A DNA stretch of 59,755 nucleotides from Spirochaetota bacterium (GTDB lineage: Bacteria > Spirochaetota > Spirochaetia > SPDA01 > JAJSAL01): the NCBI GenBank assembly GCA_024274705.1, contig JAJSAL010000198.1, positions 1 to 59,755 on the forward strand, read 5' to 3'. This document shows, one piece after another, positions 1 to 9,303 of this stretch. The position numbers and the translations under genes were made by a program. The notes beneath the pieces are model-generated. The model saw only the letters and a list, made by a program, of their open reading frames with translations, had not been told where the DNA came from and did no database searches. The first letter of the stretch is position 1. The number at the start of each line of letters is the position of its first letter.

Positions 1-336
1 CATCGATCTGCCCTGAACCCGTATTCCAAATTCCAAAAAACTTGCTCACACATTCCTTCAGGGGATCATTCGTATCGGCCGTCGCCTTTCTAATTCGATC
101 CCTAAGGGAGTCCACCTTTGTGCGGTGAGCAGGATCATCAATGAGGTTATAAAGTTCGGCGGAATCTTCATTCAGGTTGTAAACTTCATCGTAAGTTGAA
201 TGTCCAGTCGAATCGACCTGTAATTGAGGTTGTACTGCAGTTGTTTGAATAATCTCATTGGGAGGGGCAAAAGCTTTCAGAAATCCGGCGTTTTCACCGG
301 CCGTTTCAAGGCCCGGGGACAAAGATATCACGATAT
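1..336 (-). pseudogene. C-terminal remnant of a sulfatase, runs off the left edge
   Basis: A minus-strand frame is open to the window edge. Its clearest part, YDEVYNLNEDSAELYNLI (around 150-195), followed by a run of charged helix, is the usual C-terminal signature of type I sulfatases. The catalytic N-terminal half with the CxPSR motif is absent upstream, because the end of a broken BNR gene occupies that DNA. The frame formally extends to an ATG at 424, but there it only shadows the BNR reading frame. I infer a leftover from a deletion; whether anything functional continues beyond the edge cannot be seen. Confidence 0.55.
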
Positions 337-954
337 GGGGTTCCGTCCGGTATGAAGACGAATGCGGGTTGAGCGAATGTGGGTCACACCATCCAACTCC
401 GCCCAGTACGTCATAAGATACCATCGGGGTGCAAATTCAGAGTCGGTGTTCCAAAATTGAACTTTTGCAATGCATTCCACACCCCTTCGTCCGGCCCTGA
501 TTTCTCCGGTATTTCACCAGGCGGCATCGTCTCTCCCCGCATCATCCCCTCAGCCGGATCCCATAACATATGACACATTTCCGCCAGCCAGGTTTTTCCG
601 CCGTCCGGGGATATCCACAGCCTGCTTCCAACCGGAGGTATCCGCACATTGGCCGCCAGGAGTAATGTACCGTCCGGAACCTGGACTGGGGAATTAACCT
701 GTCCGATCAAGCCGATGGGAGTCGGTCCCGTCATACACAAGCCCCGGCTCCGACCAGACTGCACCGCCGTCAAGGGTCGTCTGCATGAGCAATACTCCAT
801 CCGCGGAATGTTTCGTCTGTCCGCTTCTGTAAGCGACGACCTGTTCACCTTTATCCGTCATGCTGGAGATGGGAAAGGCACAACACCGGCTTGAATCGCC
901 TGAACTGTAATTAAGTGAAACAGCATTGTCTGAAAGAATTTCAACCTTCTTCAT
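328..954 (-). pseudogene. BNR-repeat (sialidase-like) gene with two frameshifts
   Basis: The ATG at 954 opens a BNR-family protein (start MKKVEILSDNAV). The first frame holds an Asp-box-like TTLDGGAVWSEP and ends early at 694. Homology continues in another frame from about 730, where a second Asp box (SPDGGKTW) and GQVNSPVQVPDGTLLLAA are read, and stops at 411. A third frame then supplies the normal family C-terminus (MTYWAELDGVTHIRSTRIRL), ending near 328. Two single-base shifts (about 715-735 and 411-416) therefore break one roughly 208-codon gene, short for the family. It lies 16 bp after the sulfatase gene, at the end of the opp operon. Two independent sequencing errors are possible but less likely beside another remnant. 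Confidence 0.75.
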
Positions 955-970
955 AGAACTCTTCTGCCTC

Positions 971-2494
971 TTAATGCCTGATCTGGGGTATTATACCGGC
1001 AAGGCCTTCTCCCCCCGTTTCCAACCGGCGGGCATTATACATCGCCGATTCCGCGTCGAATATCCGGCCGTCCATGAGCTGATACTGGTTCGGTGTGGTC
1101 GGCCGGAGCCCCGACCGGTACCGCTCCGCTTTCTTTCGATCCTTGTCAATTTGTGTCTCAATCATATCCCAGGACACACCACCGCACAGCCTGTCCTTGA
1201 GATCGGATATTTCAACCGCCGTCCCGGGGGCATCGATGCGATTTTGTAACTCAGAAGGATCTGAATCGAGATCAAAAAATAGATCTCCCTGTCCGGGAAT
1301 GTTTACATACTTCCGGTTCTCGGTCCTGATCAGGCGCATGTTATTACCGCTGGGAGCCTTCCCTTTCGCGTGTGTAATAATACTACTCATACCATAGTAC
1401 TCGCTGATAATATGGTCTCTGCAACGCGCTCCGTTAAGGATCAAAGGAGTGAGGTCGATACCATCGATATCTTGCGGGGGATCGATCCCGGCCAAACTGC
1501 AGAGGGTGGGATATAAATCGGTCAGCGCTGCAAGTCCCGGCTTGGTTTGCCCCTCGGGAATACCCGGGCCGGCTATAAGAAAAGGTACCAGTATCGCTTC
1601 CTCGTAATAAACCGCCTTCCACCACAACCCATGATTGCCGATCATATCGCCGTGATCCGAGAGATACACGATGATGGTATTGTCCAAAGCACCGGCGCGG
1701 TTCAACCGGTCGAGCATCATACCTATGCAGTAATCCAGAAAATCCACCGCACCCCAGTATGCCGCCCTGGCCCGATCGTTTTGTTCGCGTGTAATACAGG
1801 ACAGGCCCAGATTCGTCCGCTGAGTCGTCACGTATGGATGCCGTACGGCGCTGTCATCATCATCGATCCAAACCGAAGGAACCTTATCCATATACCGGTT
1901 AAGATAACGCAGAGGACAAACCAGCGGTGCATGGGGCTTGTTGTATGATGCACACATAAACCAGGGCTGTTCCGGTTTTTCAGATATATGATTTTCTATC
2001 CACGCGGCGGATTCAATGGAGACAATGACTTCCTGCTGCAGACTTTCAGGAATCTCGCTTGGACCGGCATGGGCGACTCCACCGGAATTGGGGAACATGT
2101 CAATCGGGTCGGGTTGATGTCCCAAACCATGCCTTAAATCACCATACGGCCGCTGCTGAAAACCGTGATATTGAAGCCCTCCGCCGAAATGCATCTTTCC
2201 CATCAAACAGGTTGCATAACCCGCATCGGAGAAGGAATCGGCGATTGTTCTGTGTTCCGGAAAGAGAACCCAATGATTATTCCATGCCGAACAGCTCCTG
2301 ATGTTTTTCCCGGTTAGAAAACTCATCCGCGATGGAGTGCAAACAGGTGACTGACAGAAAGTATTTTCCAATCGAACACCTCTCGCCGCAATTGCATCGA
2401 GATTCGGAGTCCGTACCACGGTGTCCCCGGCAAAACCGGACACCCTGTGGTTATGTTCATCACTTACGATCAGGAGAACGTTAGGCCGTACCAT
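971..2494 (-). CDS. Type I sulfatase (arylsulfatase/choline-sulfatase-like)
   Basis: A full-length alkaline-phosphatase-superfamily sulfatase of 507 residues. The formylglycine motif CTPSR has its cysteine at residue 52; VSDEHN near residue 12 and YLSDHGDMIGNHG near 290 supply metal ligands. Cysteine maturation would need a formylglycine-generating enzyme, not encoded in this window. There is no signal peptide, so it should act in the cytoplasm on an imported sulfate ester. The ATG at 2494 is chosen over a GTG at 2503 because an AGAGAGG ribosome-binding site lies 8 bases upstream and the start falls 2 bases after the FAD gene's stop. Late gene of the opp operon; sulfate ester substrate unknown. 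Confidence 0.9.
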   Translation of the reverse strand: MVRPNVLLIVSDEHNHRVSGFAGDTVVRTPNLDAIAARGVRLENTFCQSPVCTPSRMSFLTGKNIRSCSAWNNHWVLFPEHRTIADSFSDAGYATCLMGKMHFGGGLQYHGFQQRPYGDLRHGLGHQPDPIDMFPNSGGVAHAGPSEIPESLQQEVIVSIESAAWIENHISEKPEQPWFMCASYNKPHAPLVCPLRYLNRYMDKVPSVWIDDDDSAVRHPYVTTQRTNLGLSCITREQNDRARAAYWGAVDFLDYCIGMMLDRLNRAGALDNTIIVYLSDHGDMIGNHGLWWKAVYYEEAILVPFLIAGPGIPEGQTKPGLAALTDLYPTLCSLAGIDPPQDIDGIDLTPLILNGARCRDHIISEYYGMSSIITHAKGKAPSGNNMRLIRTENRKYVNIPGQGDLFFDLDSDPSELQNRIDAPGTAVEISDLKDRLCGGVSWDMIETQIDKDRKKAERYRSGLRPTTPNQYQLMDGRIFDAESAMYNARRLETGGEGLAGIIPQIRH

Positions 2495-2496
2495 TT

Positions 2497-4371
2497 TTAG
2501 CACCTCTCTCTATCACTGTAACCGTATACTCTTACCCCGCAAATCCGTGCATGATCGATGCCGTTTGTTTTTGTCACCGCGATGCGAATCGCCCCTGTAG
2601 AAACCATTTCAGAAAAAACATGGACCCTGCGGCGCAGGTAGTTGTCGGAAATGTTGACCAGTGATTCCCACTTATTACCGGATTCATACTCGATGTTGTA
2701 ATCACGAACCGTCTCCTCTTGCGGCTGTCCCCACTGCATTTTTGCGGCATATTCGTCACTATGAGTGAGCGTCAATACCCGGTGCATCCCGGTATCGAAA
2801 ATCAATTCCAGACGACCGACATCGACCGGTTCACTCCAGCGTAGTTCTATCCACTGCGGCAGGTGCCCGGCGGGGTCGCTCATCCAGCGGTGAGTCCCGG
2901 GGTTCACCCGGGGGCTCTTCACCCCGTCGACTCCATGGACCGCCCTCGTCCGGCCGGAAATAACGTTTTCCGCCGGCCCGCCGGGCTGCTGACTCGAAGC
3001 CGAAACAGCGGCAATTCGTGCCAGATCGGAGGGATCGCCATTTGAAATTCCAATCAGGTAAGCATCGTCACGCAAAAGCCTCTGCTGAACGGCTTTTACC
3101 AACTCCGGAATGGCGGATAACCGGGCGGGCGGTATTCCCTCCCTCACGGCAAATGCGGCAGCCGTACCGACGCCCTGGCCAACCGCGGCGGCCGTAGCCA
3201 TAACACGCGTGGAGGCGAAGGCCACATGGGTAGCCGAGATATTCCGGCCTGCAAACATCAGGTTGTCGATATTGTCCGATACACACGAGCGCAGCGGTAT
3301 GTCGTATAAACCGGGAACCCGGTGCTGGGTGCAGGGCTGACGGCGGGGTGAATCGACTCCTTCGGCCGGGTGTATATCGATGGGCCATCCTCCATACGCT
3401 ATCGCATCTTCAAAGGGACGTGAGAGCATGATATCGTTCTGAGTAAGTGTGTATTGACCGATGAAACGCCGGCTTTCCCTTTTCCCAGGCAAAAAACCTA
3501 TCCATTCAAGGGCCCAGTTTTCAGCACCATGATCACCGCCGTTTTTAACATGGTCCCATACTCCCAGCATGATCGCCAGCAGTTCGTCACGAATAATTTC
3601 GTTGTCTTTTATGGTATCCAGTGTTCCGCCCCACTCTATCCACCAATACCCGTATTCCAGCCCGGTATCGATTGCAGCCGATGCATCGGCGTGAGGCCGT
3701 AATTTCAGATCTTTTTCAGTAAATTTTCGAGCCCAGGCCGGTGCGGTAAACGGCATCGGTGTATCGTGCATGCGGGCCTGAAACATCAGGGTGGAGCCCA
3801 GGCGTTTGAAATCCGTCTTTTCTACGGCGATGGATTCTGCAAATTCAGCGGAGGCCTCCCGGCCTTCACGAAACAAGGCCCCAGCCGAAACACCTAAACC
3901 ACCGTCACCGCTGCAATCGATAAATATTTCGGCCGAGATTTTGAAGCCCCGCTCCGCGGAACGGTTTTCCGATATAGCATGCATGATACGGCCATCGTTC
4001 ATTTCGCAGCCGACAACGGCAGTATTGAGCAACAACGTAATATTCGGCTCACTGCGGCATTTATCGTAGAGGATAAGATCGAAGACCGAGGCGGAACGCT
4101 GAGGATTATGTACCGAATTCTCAAGTCTTATTTCCTCGATAATGCCGCCTTCGCGCGTTTCGGTCTCCAGGGCTGTGCCGCGGCTGCCGCTGCAGTCGGC
4201 GCCGACCGCGTGCATACGGATTTCACTGGAAGCATTACCGCCGAGTACCGGCCGGTCCTGACAGAGGACGACTTCGGTTCCGCAGCGTGCCGCTGCCAGC
4301 GCACAGGCCACGCCCGCCATACCACCGCCGGCAACCAGGATATCAGACTGTAACTCAGATAGTCTTAACAT
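2497..4371 (-). CDS. FAD-dependent oxidoreductase with C-terminal discoidin-like domain
   Basis: The N-terminus has a Rossmann FAD motif (VAGGGMAGVACALAAARCG), then PVLGGNASSEIR and a GRNISATHVAFASTRVMAT segment, typical of the FAD_oxidored family found in sugar-catabolic clusters. The last 150 or so residues (from about 470) resemble an F5/8-type (discoidin) carbohydrate-binding domain: QWIELRWSEPVDVGRLELIFD, ending ARICGVRVYGY. The reaction is unknown, probably oxidation of a sugar or derivative. A longer start at 4425 is possible, but it overlaps the upstream aldolase by 71 bases; the ATG at 4371 reaches the FAD motif directly. No signal peptide is visible. It is translationally close-coupled to its neighbours. 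Confidence 0.85.
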   Translation of the reverse strand: MLRLSELQSDILVAGGGMAGVACALAAARCGTEVVLCQDRPVLGGNASSEIRMHAVGADCSGSRGTALETETREGGIIEEIRLENSVHNPQRSASVFDLILYDKCRSEPNITLLLNTAVVGCEMNDGRIMHAISENRSAERGFKISAEIFIDCSGDGGLGVSAGALFREGREASAEFAESIAVEKTDFKRLGSTLMFQARMHDTPMPFTAPAWARKFTEKDLKLRPHADASAAIDTGLEYGYWWIEWGGTLDTIKDNEIIRDELLAIMLGVWDHVKNGGDHGAENWALEWIGFLPGKRESRRFIGQYTLTQNDIMLSRPFEDAIAYGGWPIDIHPAEGVDSPRRQPCTQHRVPGLYDIPLRSCVSDNIDNLMFAGRNISATHVAFASTRVMATAAAVGQGVGTAAAFAVREGIPPARLSAIPELVKAVQQRLLRDDAYLIGISNGDPSDLARIAAVSASSQQPGGPAENVISGRTRAVHGVDGVKSPRVNPGTHRWMSDPAGHLPQWIELRWSEPVDVGRLELIFDTGMHRVLTLTHSDEYAAKMQWGQPQEETVRDYNIEYESGNKWESLVNISDNYLRRRVHVFSEMVSTGAIRIAVTKTNGIDHARICGVRVYGYSDRERC

Positions 4372-5290
4372 TGAGCGGCAACCCTGTTTCAGAGGCGATA
4401 TCAAGCAGTTTTTGATTATATGCATCGCTGCCCTTGAAACCCGGCATCATGCCGCAAGTGCGGTCCAGCCATCCCCGGCTTTTAGCGATGTTCCGTATTG
4501 AATAACCGAAGCCGGCAAAGGACGTTTTTGTTTCATCCAACTGAAAAATTCTCGCGAGGGAATCAATTTTTTTCTGACAGTTCAGGGCCTCGTCAATGTC
4601 ACCCTTTCCAATGGCATCGTAGAGCCGCCGGTGGGTTTCGGGAGCTATATTAGCCAGGGCAGAAACACACCCATCCGCTCCGGCTGCAAAAGACTCATAC
4701 AAAAAAGGTCCACGCCCCTGGAAAAAGGATATAGGCGATCCGTGAAGGTTATGTAACAAATCGATAGTCCGGTCCAAATCAGAGCCGGTATCTTTGATGG
4801 CGACAACGTTGGGATGCCGGGCCAGGCGTATAACCGTCTCCGGTTCGAATGTGGAGGGCATACGATAGTGGTTGTAGATTCCAACCGGAATAGGGCTGGC
4901 ATCGGCGATTTGCCGGATAAACTCGATCAATCCTTCCTGGCTGATTTTAAGAAAAAAAGGGTCCATAATTACGGCAACATCTGCCCCGTCCTTTTCGGCA
5001 TTACAGGCGTAGCGTATGGCCTGCTTCGCACCGCAGCCGCTGACGCCTGCATATATTAGTGCATTTTCCCCGGCGCCTTTCCTTGCAGCCGCAACCAATT
5101 CACGGCGCTGATCTTCATCTATGAGAGGCAGTTCACCGGTGGAACCCAATACAAACAGACCGTGACAGCCTTGTTCAATCAGGATGCGCGACAGCCGCAC
5201 CATTCCGACGGGATCGGGGATTCCCGGTTCCCTGCAGGGAGTGATCATAGCAGCAATAACACCCCGGTACCCGGAAGTTGCCGTACTCAT
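4355..5290 (-). CDS. DapA/NanA-family aldolase (copy 1)
   Basis: A 311-residue TIM-barrel class I aldolase of the dihydrodipicolinate synthase/N-acetylneuraminate lyase family. The Schiff-base lysine is K166 in VVAIKDTGSD, the catalytic tyrosine Y139 in GIYNHY, and the phosphate/carboxylate loop reads GSTGE. Family members join or split a 2-keto acid, usually pyruvate, and an aldehyde. The setting in a catabolic operon with transporter, sulfatase and BNR genes makes sugar-acid cleavage likelier than lysine synthesis. The start overlaps the OppF stop as ATGA. It is one of three family members in the window, and they differ strongly, so different substrates are likely. Confidence 0.9.
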   Translation of the reverse strand: MSTATSGYRGVIAAMITPCREPGIPDPVGMVRLSRILIEQGCHGLFVLGSTGELPLIDEDQRRELVAAARKGAGENALIYAGVSGCGAKQAIRYACNAEKDGADVAVIMDPFFLKISQEGLIEFIRQIADASPIPVGIYNHYRMPSTFEPETVIRLARHPNVVAIKDTGSDLDRTIDLLHNLHGSPISFFQGRGPFLYESFAAGADGCVSALANIAPETHRRLYDAIGKGDIDEALNCQKKIDSLARIFQLDETKTSFAGFGYSIRNIAKSRGWLDRTCGMMPGFKGSDAYNQKLLDIASETGLPLNVKTI

Positions 5291-6300
5291 TTATCCAACT
5301 GTTTTTCCGCAAAGTGACAGGAAGAGTAGTGCTCGGTGCCGTTGGTCATATATCGCTTGAGCGGGGGAATCTCGTTGCGGCAAATATCCTGACACTGGCT
5401 GCACCTGGGATGGAACGAACATCCCGCGGGAGGATCAACGGGACTCGGCACATCACCTTCGAGGATTATGCGCTTGGATTTTTTATCCAGGTCTGCAACA
5501 GGAATTGCCGATAAAAGTGCTTTCGTGTAGGGGTGCATTGTACTGGCATACAGGTCTTCCACTTCGGCAAGTTCAACAATTTTACCCAGATACATAACGG
5601 CGACCCGGTCGCTGATATACTCGACTACACTCAAATCGTGGGTGATAAAGATGTAGGTCAGGTTACGCTTCTCTTTTATCTCCTTTAAAAGTTTCAGGAC
5701 CTGTGCCTGTATCGATACATCGAGGGCACTGACAGCCTCGTCACAAACGATCAAATCCGGTTCTATGCTTAAGGCCCTGGCTATTCCGATCCGCTGGCGC
5801 TGACCGCCGGAGAACTCGTGGGGGTAAAGGTCCATGTGTTCACGCCGCATATTAACGGACTCTAGTAGATCACCTATGATTTTACGCCTCGCCGCCTTCG
5901 AATTGACGCCATGAGTTTTCAACGGATCCTGCAGCGACCCGAAAACGGTAAAAGCCGGATTGAGGGAGGAATGGGGATCCTGAAAAACTATCTGAAGCTT
6001 CCTGTGTACCTCCATCATCTCTCTGGCATTCAGTTTACACAGGTCCCTTTCCCTGGTCCGGTCGTTATAGAGAATTTCTCCATCGGTCGTCTTTACCAGT
6101 TGCAGAATAGATTTTCCCAGGGTTGTTTTGCCGCAACCGCTTTCCCCCACCAATCCAAGGGTTTCTCCCCGATACACATCCAGATTGACACCATCGACCG
6201 CCTGTACATATCCGGCGGTTCTTTTGAGAATCCCCTTCTGAATGGGGAAATATGTTTTTACGCCCCGGAGCTTTAAAATTGTTTCTTTGGATTCAGACAT
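5287..6300 (-). CDS. oppF: Oligopeptide-type ABC transporter ATP-binding protein (OppF-like)
   Basis: A cytoplasmic ATPase subunit of 337 residues. Walker A is GESGCGKTT (about residue 53), the signature [14 protein letters not shown], Walker [13 protein letters not shown]. The C-terminus carries the oligopeptide/dipeptide (oligo_HPY) extension with four cysteines in [14 protein letters not shown], seen in Dpp/Opp ATPases. It pairs with the OppD-like subunit, whose gene overlaps it by 8 bases. Transporters of this class carry peptides but also oligosaccharides and nickel; the surrounding genes suggest a sugar-like ligand here. The subunit name is by analogy only. Confidence 0.92.
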   Translation of the reverse strand: MSESKETILKLRGVKTYFPIQKGILKRTAGYVQAVDGVNLDVYRGETLGLVGESGCGKTTLGKSILQLVKTTDGEILYNDRTRERDLCKLNAREMMEVHRKLQIVFQDPHSSLNPAFTVFGSLQDPLKTHGVNSKAARRKIIGDLLESVNMRREHMDLYPHEFSGGQRQRIGIARALSIEPDLIVCDEAVSALDVSIQAQVLKLLKEIKEKRNLTYIFITHDLSVVEYISDRVAVMYLGKIVELAEVEDLYASTMHPYTKALLSAIPVADLDKKSKRIILEGDVPSPVDPPAGCSFHPRCSQCQDICRNEIPPLKRYMTNGTEHYSSCHFAEKQLDK

Positions 6301-7297
6301 GACTTGGGACCTCCGTGGGATGCCAGCACCGTACGCTGTGTGTGCTGCTTATCACCGACTCATCAGGCATTACAAGGCATGTATTGTCTGCATAATCGCA
6401 GCGGGGCATGAATTGGCAGCCCTTCGGCCTGTTGTACGGGTCAGGAGTAGTCCCTCTGATCGGTTCGATTATCTGGTTTTTACCCCGTCCCAATACAGGT
6501 ATTGAACGGAGCAGGGCCTTTGTGTAAGGATGGGCCGGTGTCCGTAAAACATCATCGACCGTACCGGTTTCAACGATATTCCCCATGTACATAACCACCA
6601 CATCATCGGCAAGCTCGGTAACGACACCCATATCGTGGGTGATAAGGAGAATGGCGGTATCATGTTCTGTTTTTAATATTTCCATCAGCTCAAAAATCTG
6701 GGCCTGAATAGTCACATCGAGGGCGGTAGTAGGCTCGTCCGCTATAAGTACTTTCGGATTACATGCCATCGCCATGGCAATCATGGCTCGCTGGCGCATT
6801 CCTCCGGAAAACTGGTGGGGATATTCTTTTACCCTTTGTTTCGGGAGCGGTATTCCCATTTCTTTTAATGATTCTACAGATCGTGCCTTGATCTCCTTTT
6901 TGCTAAGGTCAGTATGGTACATGAGATTTTCACCGATCTGAAAACCGATTGTATACACCGGATTCAGGGCCGTCATAGGATCTTGAAATATCATAGCGAT
7001 ATCGGCACCCCTCATGGACCGTATCTTTTTCCCGTTCCTTTCCAGCCGGTCAATCCGGATTTCACCCTCATCGCTGAAATAAATAATTTCACCACCTTCT
7101 ATCCGCGATAGTTTCGGTAATAACTGCATGATCGATGAAGCGGTCACACTTTTCCCACATCCGCTTTCTCCGACTATACTGAGGGTTTTGCCTTTCTTAA
7201 TTTCAAAAGAAACACCGTTTACGGCCTTATTGCACCGGTTATTTGTGTAGAAGAAGGTTTTCAGATCTTTAACGCTGATAATAACATCGTCTTTCAT
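6293..7297 (-). CDS. oppD: Oligopeptide-type ABC transporter ATP-binding protein (OppD-like)
   Basis: Second ATPase subunit, 334 residues from the ATG at 7297. Walker A is GESGCGKSV, the signature SGGMRQRAMIAMAMA, Walker B VLIADEPTTALD, and the C-terminus has the Dpp/Opp extension with CQFMPRCDYADNTC. An ATG-less frame extends 40 residues further upstream, but GGAGG lies 6 bases before the chosen ATG and the extra residues do not look like the family. It lies 14 bases after the OppC gene. Together with OppF it would energise the OppB/OppC channel. Confidence 0.92.
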   Translation of the reverse strand: MKDDVIISVKDLKTFFYTNNRCNKAVNGVSFEIKKGKTLSIVGESGCGKSVTASSIMQLLPKLSRIEGGEIIYFSDEGEIRIDRLERNGKKIRSMRGADIAMIFQDPMTALNPVYTIGFQIGENLMYHTDLSKKEIKARSVESLKEMGIPLPKQRVKEYPHQFSGGMRQRAMIAMAMACNPKVLIADEPTTALDVTIQAQIFELMEILKTEHDTAILLITHDMGVVTELADDVVVMYMGNIVETGTVDDVLRTPAHPYTKALLRSIPVLGRGKNQIIEPIRGTTPDPYNRPKGCQFMPRCDYADNTCLVMPDESVISSTHSVRCWHPTEVPSHV

Positions 7298-7311
7298 GGA
7301 TGACCTCCGGA

Positions 7312-8241
7312 TCAGCCCTGTTGAGTCGGATCGGTCGAATCGCGAAGACCGTCGCCGATAAAGTTGATTGCCAGCACAAATAATGAAATCATGATTGCTG
7401 CAGGGACCCATAACCACCAGAAACTCTTAAGGATTCGGAGGTCCTGGGCGACATTGACTATATTCCCCCAGGTGGCAATATTAAGGGGTACTCCCAGGCC
7501 GAGAAAACTCAAGGCGGCCTCTTGTAGAATGAACATAGCCGTACTGAGGGTGATGTTTACAACAATCGGGCCGATGGCGTTGGGTAGAATATGTTTGTAG
7601 CAGATGGAGAATGTATTAAGCCCGAAAGCACGTAATGCCTGCACGTACTCTTCTTCCCGAAGAGACAACATCCGAGCTCTCGTCATCCTGTATATACCGC
7701 CCCATCCGGTGAAGGTAAATATTATGATCAAATTTATTAGCCCCTGCCCGGCGATAGCGACCAGTAAAAGGACCAGGATGATCTGGGGGAAGGCCATGAC
7801 AATCTCGGAGAGTCTTAGTATAAGGCCGTCTATCCACCCGCCTTTGTATCCCGTATACGCTCCGACGAACACTCCGATAATCGCCGCCCCTAAAGCGCTT
7901 CCGAGCCCGACGAGTATGGATACCCGGCCGCCGTAGATGATTCGGGCGAAAATATCCCTTCCCACTTTATCCGTCCCGAGGATATGCTCGGATGAAGGCG
8001 GCTGAGTGATGTTTTTCAGATCTATCTTCAGAGGATTATATCTACAAATTAATGGCGCGAAAATGGAAGCGAGGATAACGGCAAAGACAAAAATAAGACC
8101 CGCTAAAGCCAGCCTGTTGTTCATCATTTTACGAAAGGCGCGGTTGCCGCTTTCCTTTCGAGTGATGCCCTTTTCTTCCCGTTCCCGGATCTTGTCGAAT
8201 TCTTTATCCAACCGGCTTTTCCGTACTGTACTTTCTTTCAT
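7312..8241 (-). CDS. oppC: Oligopeptide-type ABC transporter permease (OppC-like)
   Basis: Inner-membrane permease of about 309 residues with a charged cytoplasmic N-terminus, a first membrane span (LALAGLIFVFAVILASIFAPLI), the DppC-type FGTD-like motif ILGTDKVGRDIFARIIYGGRVS, four or five more spans and the EAALSFLGLGV segment after the ATPase-contact loop (LREEEYVQALRAFGLN). The ATG at 8241 is preferred to a GTG three codons earlier because of the AGGTGG just upstream. It starts 9 bases after the OppB stop. Confidence 0.9.
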   Translation of the reverse strand: MKESTVRKSRLDKEFDKIREREEKGITRKESGNRAFRKMMNNRLALAGLIFVFAVILASIFAPLICRYNPLKIDLKNITQPPSSEHILGTDKVGRDIFARIIYGGRVSILVGLGSALGAAIIGVFVGAYTGYKGGWIDGLILRLSEIVMAFPQIILVLLLVAIAGQGLINLIIIFTFTGWGGIYRMTRARMLSLREEEYVQALRAFGLNTFSICYKHILPNAIGPIVVNITLSTAMFILQEAALSFLGLGVPLNIATWGNIVNVAQDLRILKSFWWLWVPAAIMISLFVLAINFIGDGLRDSTDPTQQG

Positions 8242-8250
8242 ACCCACCAC

Positions 8251-9210
8251 CTAGTCCAGTTTAACCCTGGGATCGAGTAACGCCGTAAACAGATCGATGA
8301 GAAAACTCACGAACAGGACGGCGAATACCGAAAAAAATGCGATCATCATAATAAGGGGATAATTACGGCTCCTTACGGCGGCAACGAATTCATTACCGAT
8401 TCCCGGCCACTGGAAGACCTGCTCGATAATGACGGAACCTCCCAGCAGTGTCGGCAGGCGGAAACCGATGAGGACAATCACGGGAGTCAGGGAAACCCTG
8501 AAACCGTGTACAAGATTGACCCTCCATTCCGGCAGCCCCTTGCTGCGGGCGGTTTTAATGAAGTCTCTGTTCAAGGAATCCAGCATGCTTGACCGGGAAT
8601 AACGCATAACCCCGGCAACCATGGTCGCGGACAGGACCAGGGACGGCATAATTAGATGGGGGAGACGGTCCCAGAAAGTCTCATACCCGGGCACCAGCCG
8701 GCCCCCGACCGGGAGCCACTCCAGATTAAGTGTAAACACCAGGATGGCGAGAAGACCGAAGATGAATTGAGGGATCGATACCCCGAGCATTCCGGCAACA
8801 CTCAGGGCGCTATCACCGATGGAACCTCTTCTTAAGGCACTGATGGTTCCCAGAAGGCTTCCGAAGAAGGTGGACAACAGCAGGGCGATGCCCGACAACT
8901 CCAATGTAGCCGGCAGGCGGTCAAACACAATGTCCTTGATAGGCACTCCGCTAGCCAGGCTGTAGCCGAAATCCCCTTTTAATATCCCTCCTAGCCAGTT
9001 CATATAACGAACGATAAACGGATCATTCAATCCCAGGGCATCCCTCATTTCTTCCAGGTCTCCCGCATCCATACCGGACAGCATCTCCGGGCTGACCATA
9101 TAGGAAACGGCGTCCCCGGGGGTCAGTTCCAGCCCAAGGTAGACAAGAAAACTTAAGAAAAGCAGCATGGGAATGAGAATCAACAACCTTCTGATCGAAT
9201 AAGACAACAT
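8251..9210 (-). CDS. oppB: Oligopeptide-type ABC transporter permease (OppB-like)
   Basis: Inner-membrane permease of 319 residues: N-terminal span (LLILIPMLLFLSFLVYLGLE), a periplasmic segment with the DppB-type DPFIVRYMNWLGGILKGDFGYS, and the coupling-loop region MLDSLNRDFIKTARSKGLPEWRV cut by the usual spacing before the final spans. Start ATG at 9210 with GGAGG 9 bases upstream. It is separated from the binding-protein gene by a strong hairpin (9241-9269), the normal arrangement for making more binding protein than permease. Confidence 0.92.
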   Translation of the reverse strand: MLSYSIRRLLILIPMLLFLSFLVYLGLELTPGDAVSYMVSPEMLSGMDAGDLEEMRDALGLNDPFIVRYMNWLGGILKGDFGYSLASGVPIKDIVFDRLPATLELSGIALLLSTFFGSLLGTISALRRGSIGDSALSVAGMLGVSIPQFIFGLLAILVFTLNLEWLPVGGRLVPGYETFWDRLPHLIMPSLVLSATMVAGVMRYSRSSMLDSLNRDFIKTARSKGLPEWRVNLVHGFRVSLTPVIVLIGFRLPTLLGGSVIIEQVFQWPGIGNEFVAAVRSRNYPLIMMIAFFSVFAVLFVSFLIDLFTALLDPRVKLD

Positions 9211-9240
9211 GTCAACACTCCTCCCTTTTAGAAAGAAAAT

Positions 9241-9269
9241 GGAGTTACGGCGGCGCTGGCCGCAACTCC
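9241..9269 (-). terminator. Intercistronic stem-loop between binding protein and permease genes
   Basis: On the minus strand GGAGTTGCGG pairs with CCGTAACTCC over 10 base pairs (one G-U), with a 9-base loop, followed by ATTTTCTTTCT. This could act as a partial terminator or a 3' stabiliser of the binding-protein transcript. Confidence 0.7.
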
Positions 9270-9303
9270 ATTATAAACTGATTTGTTCTATGAGGGTAAA
9301 TTA

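Noticed and set aside
336-424. ATG at 424 as the start of the sulfatase frame
   Set aside because: The BNR frame is much better supported over 328-411, so this part of the frame is a shadow.
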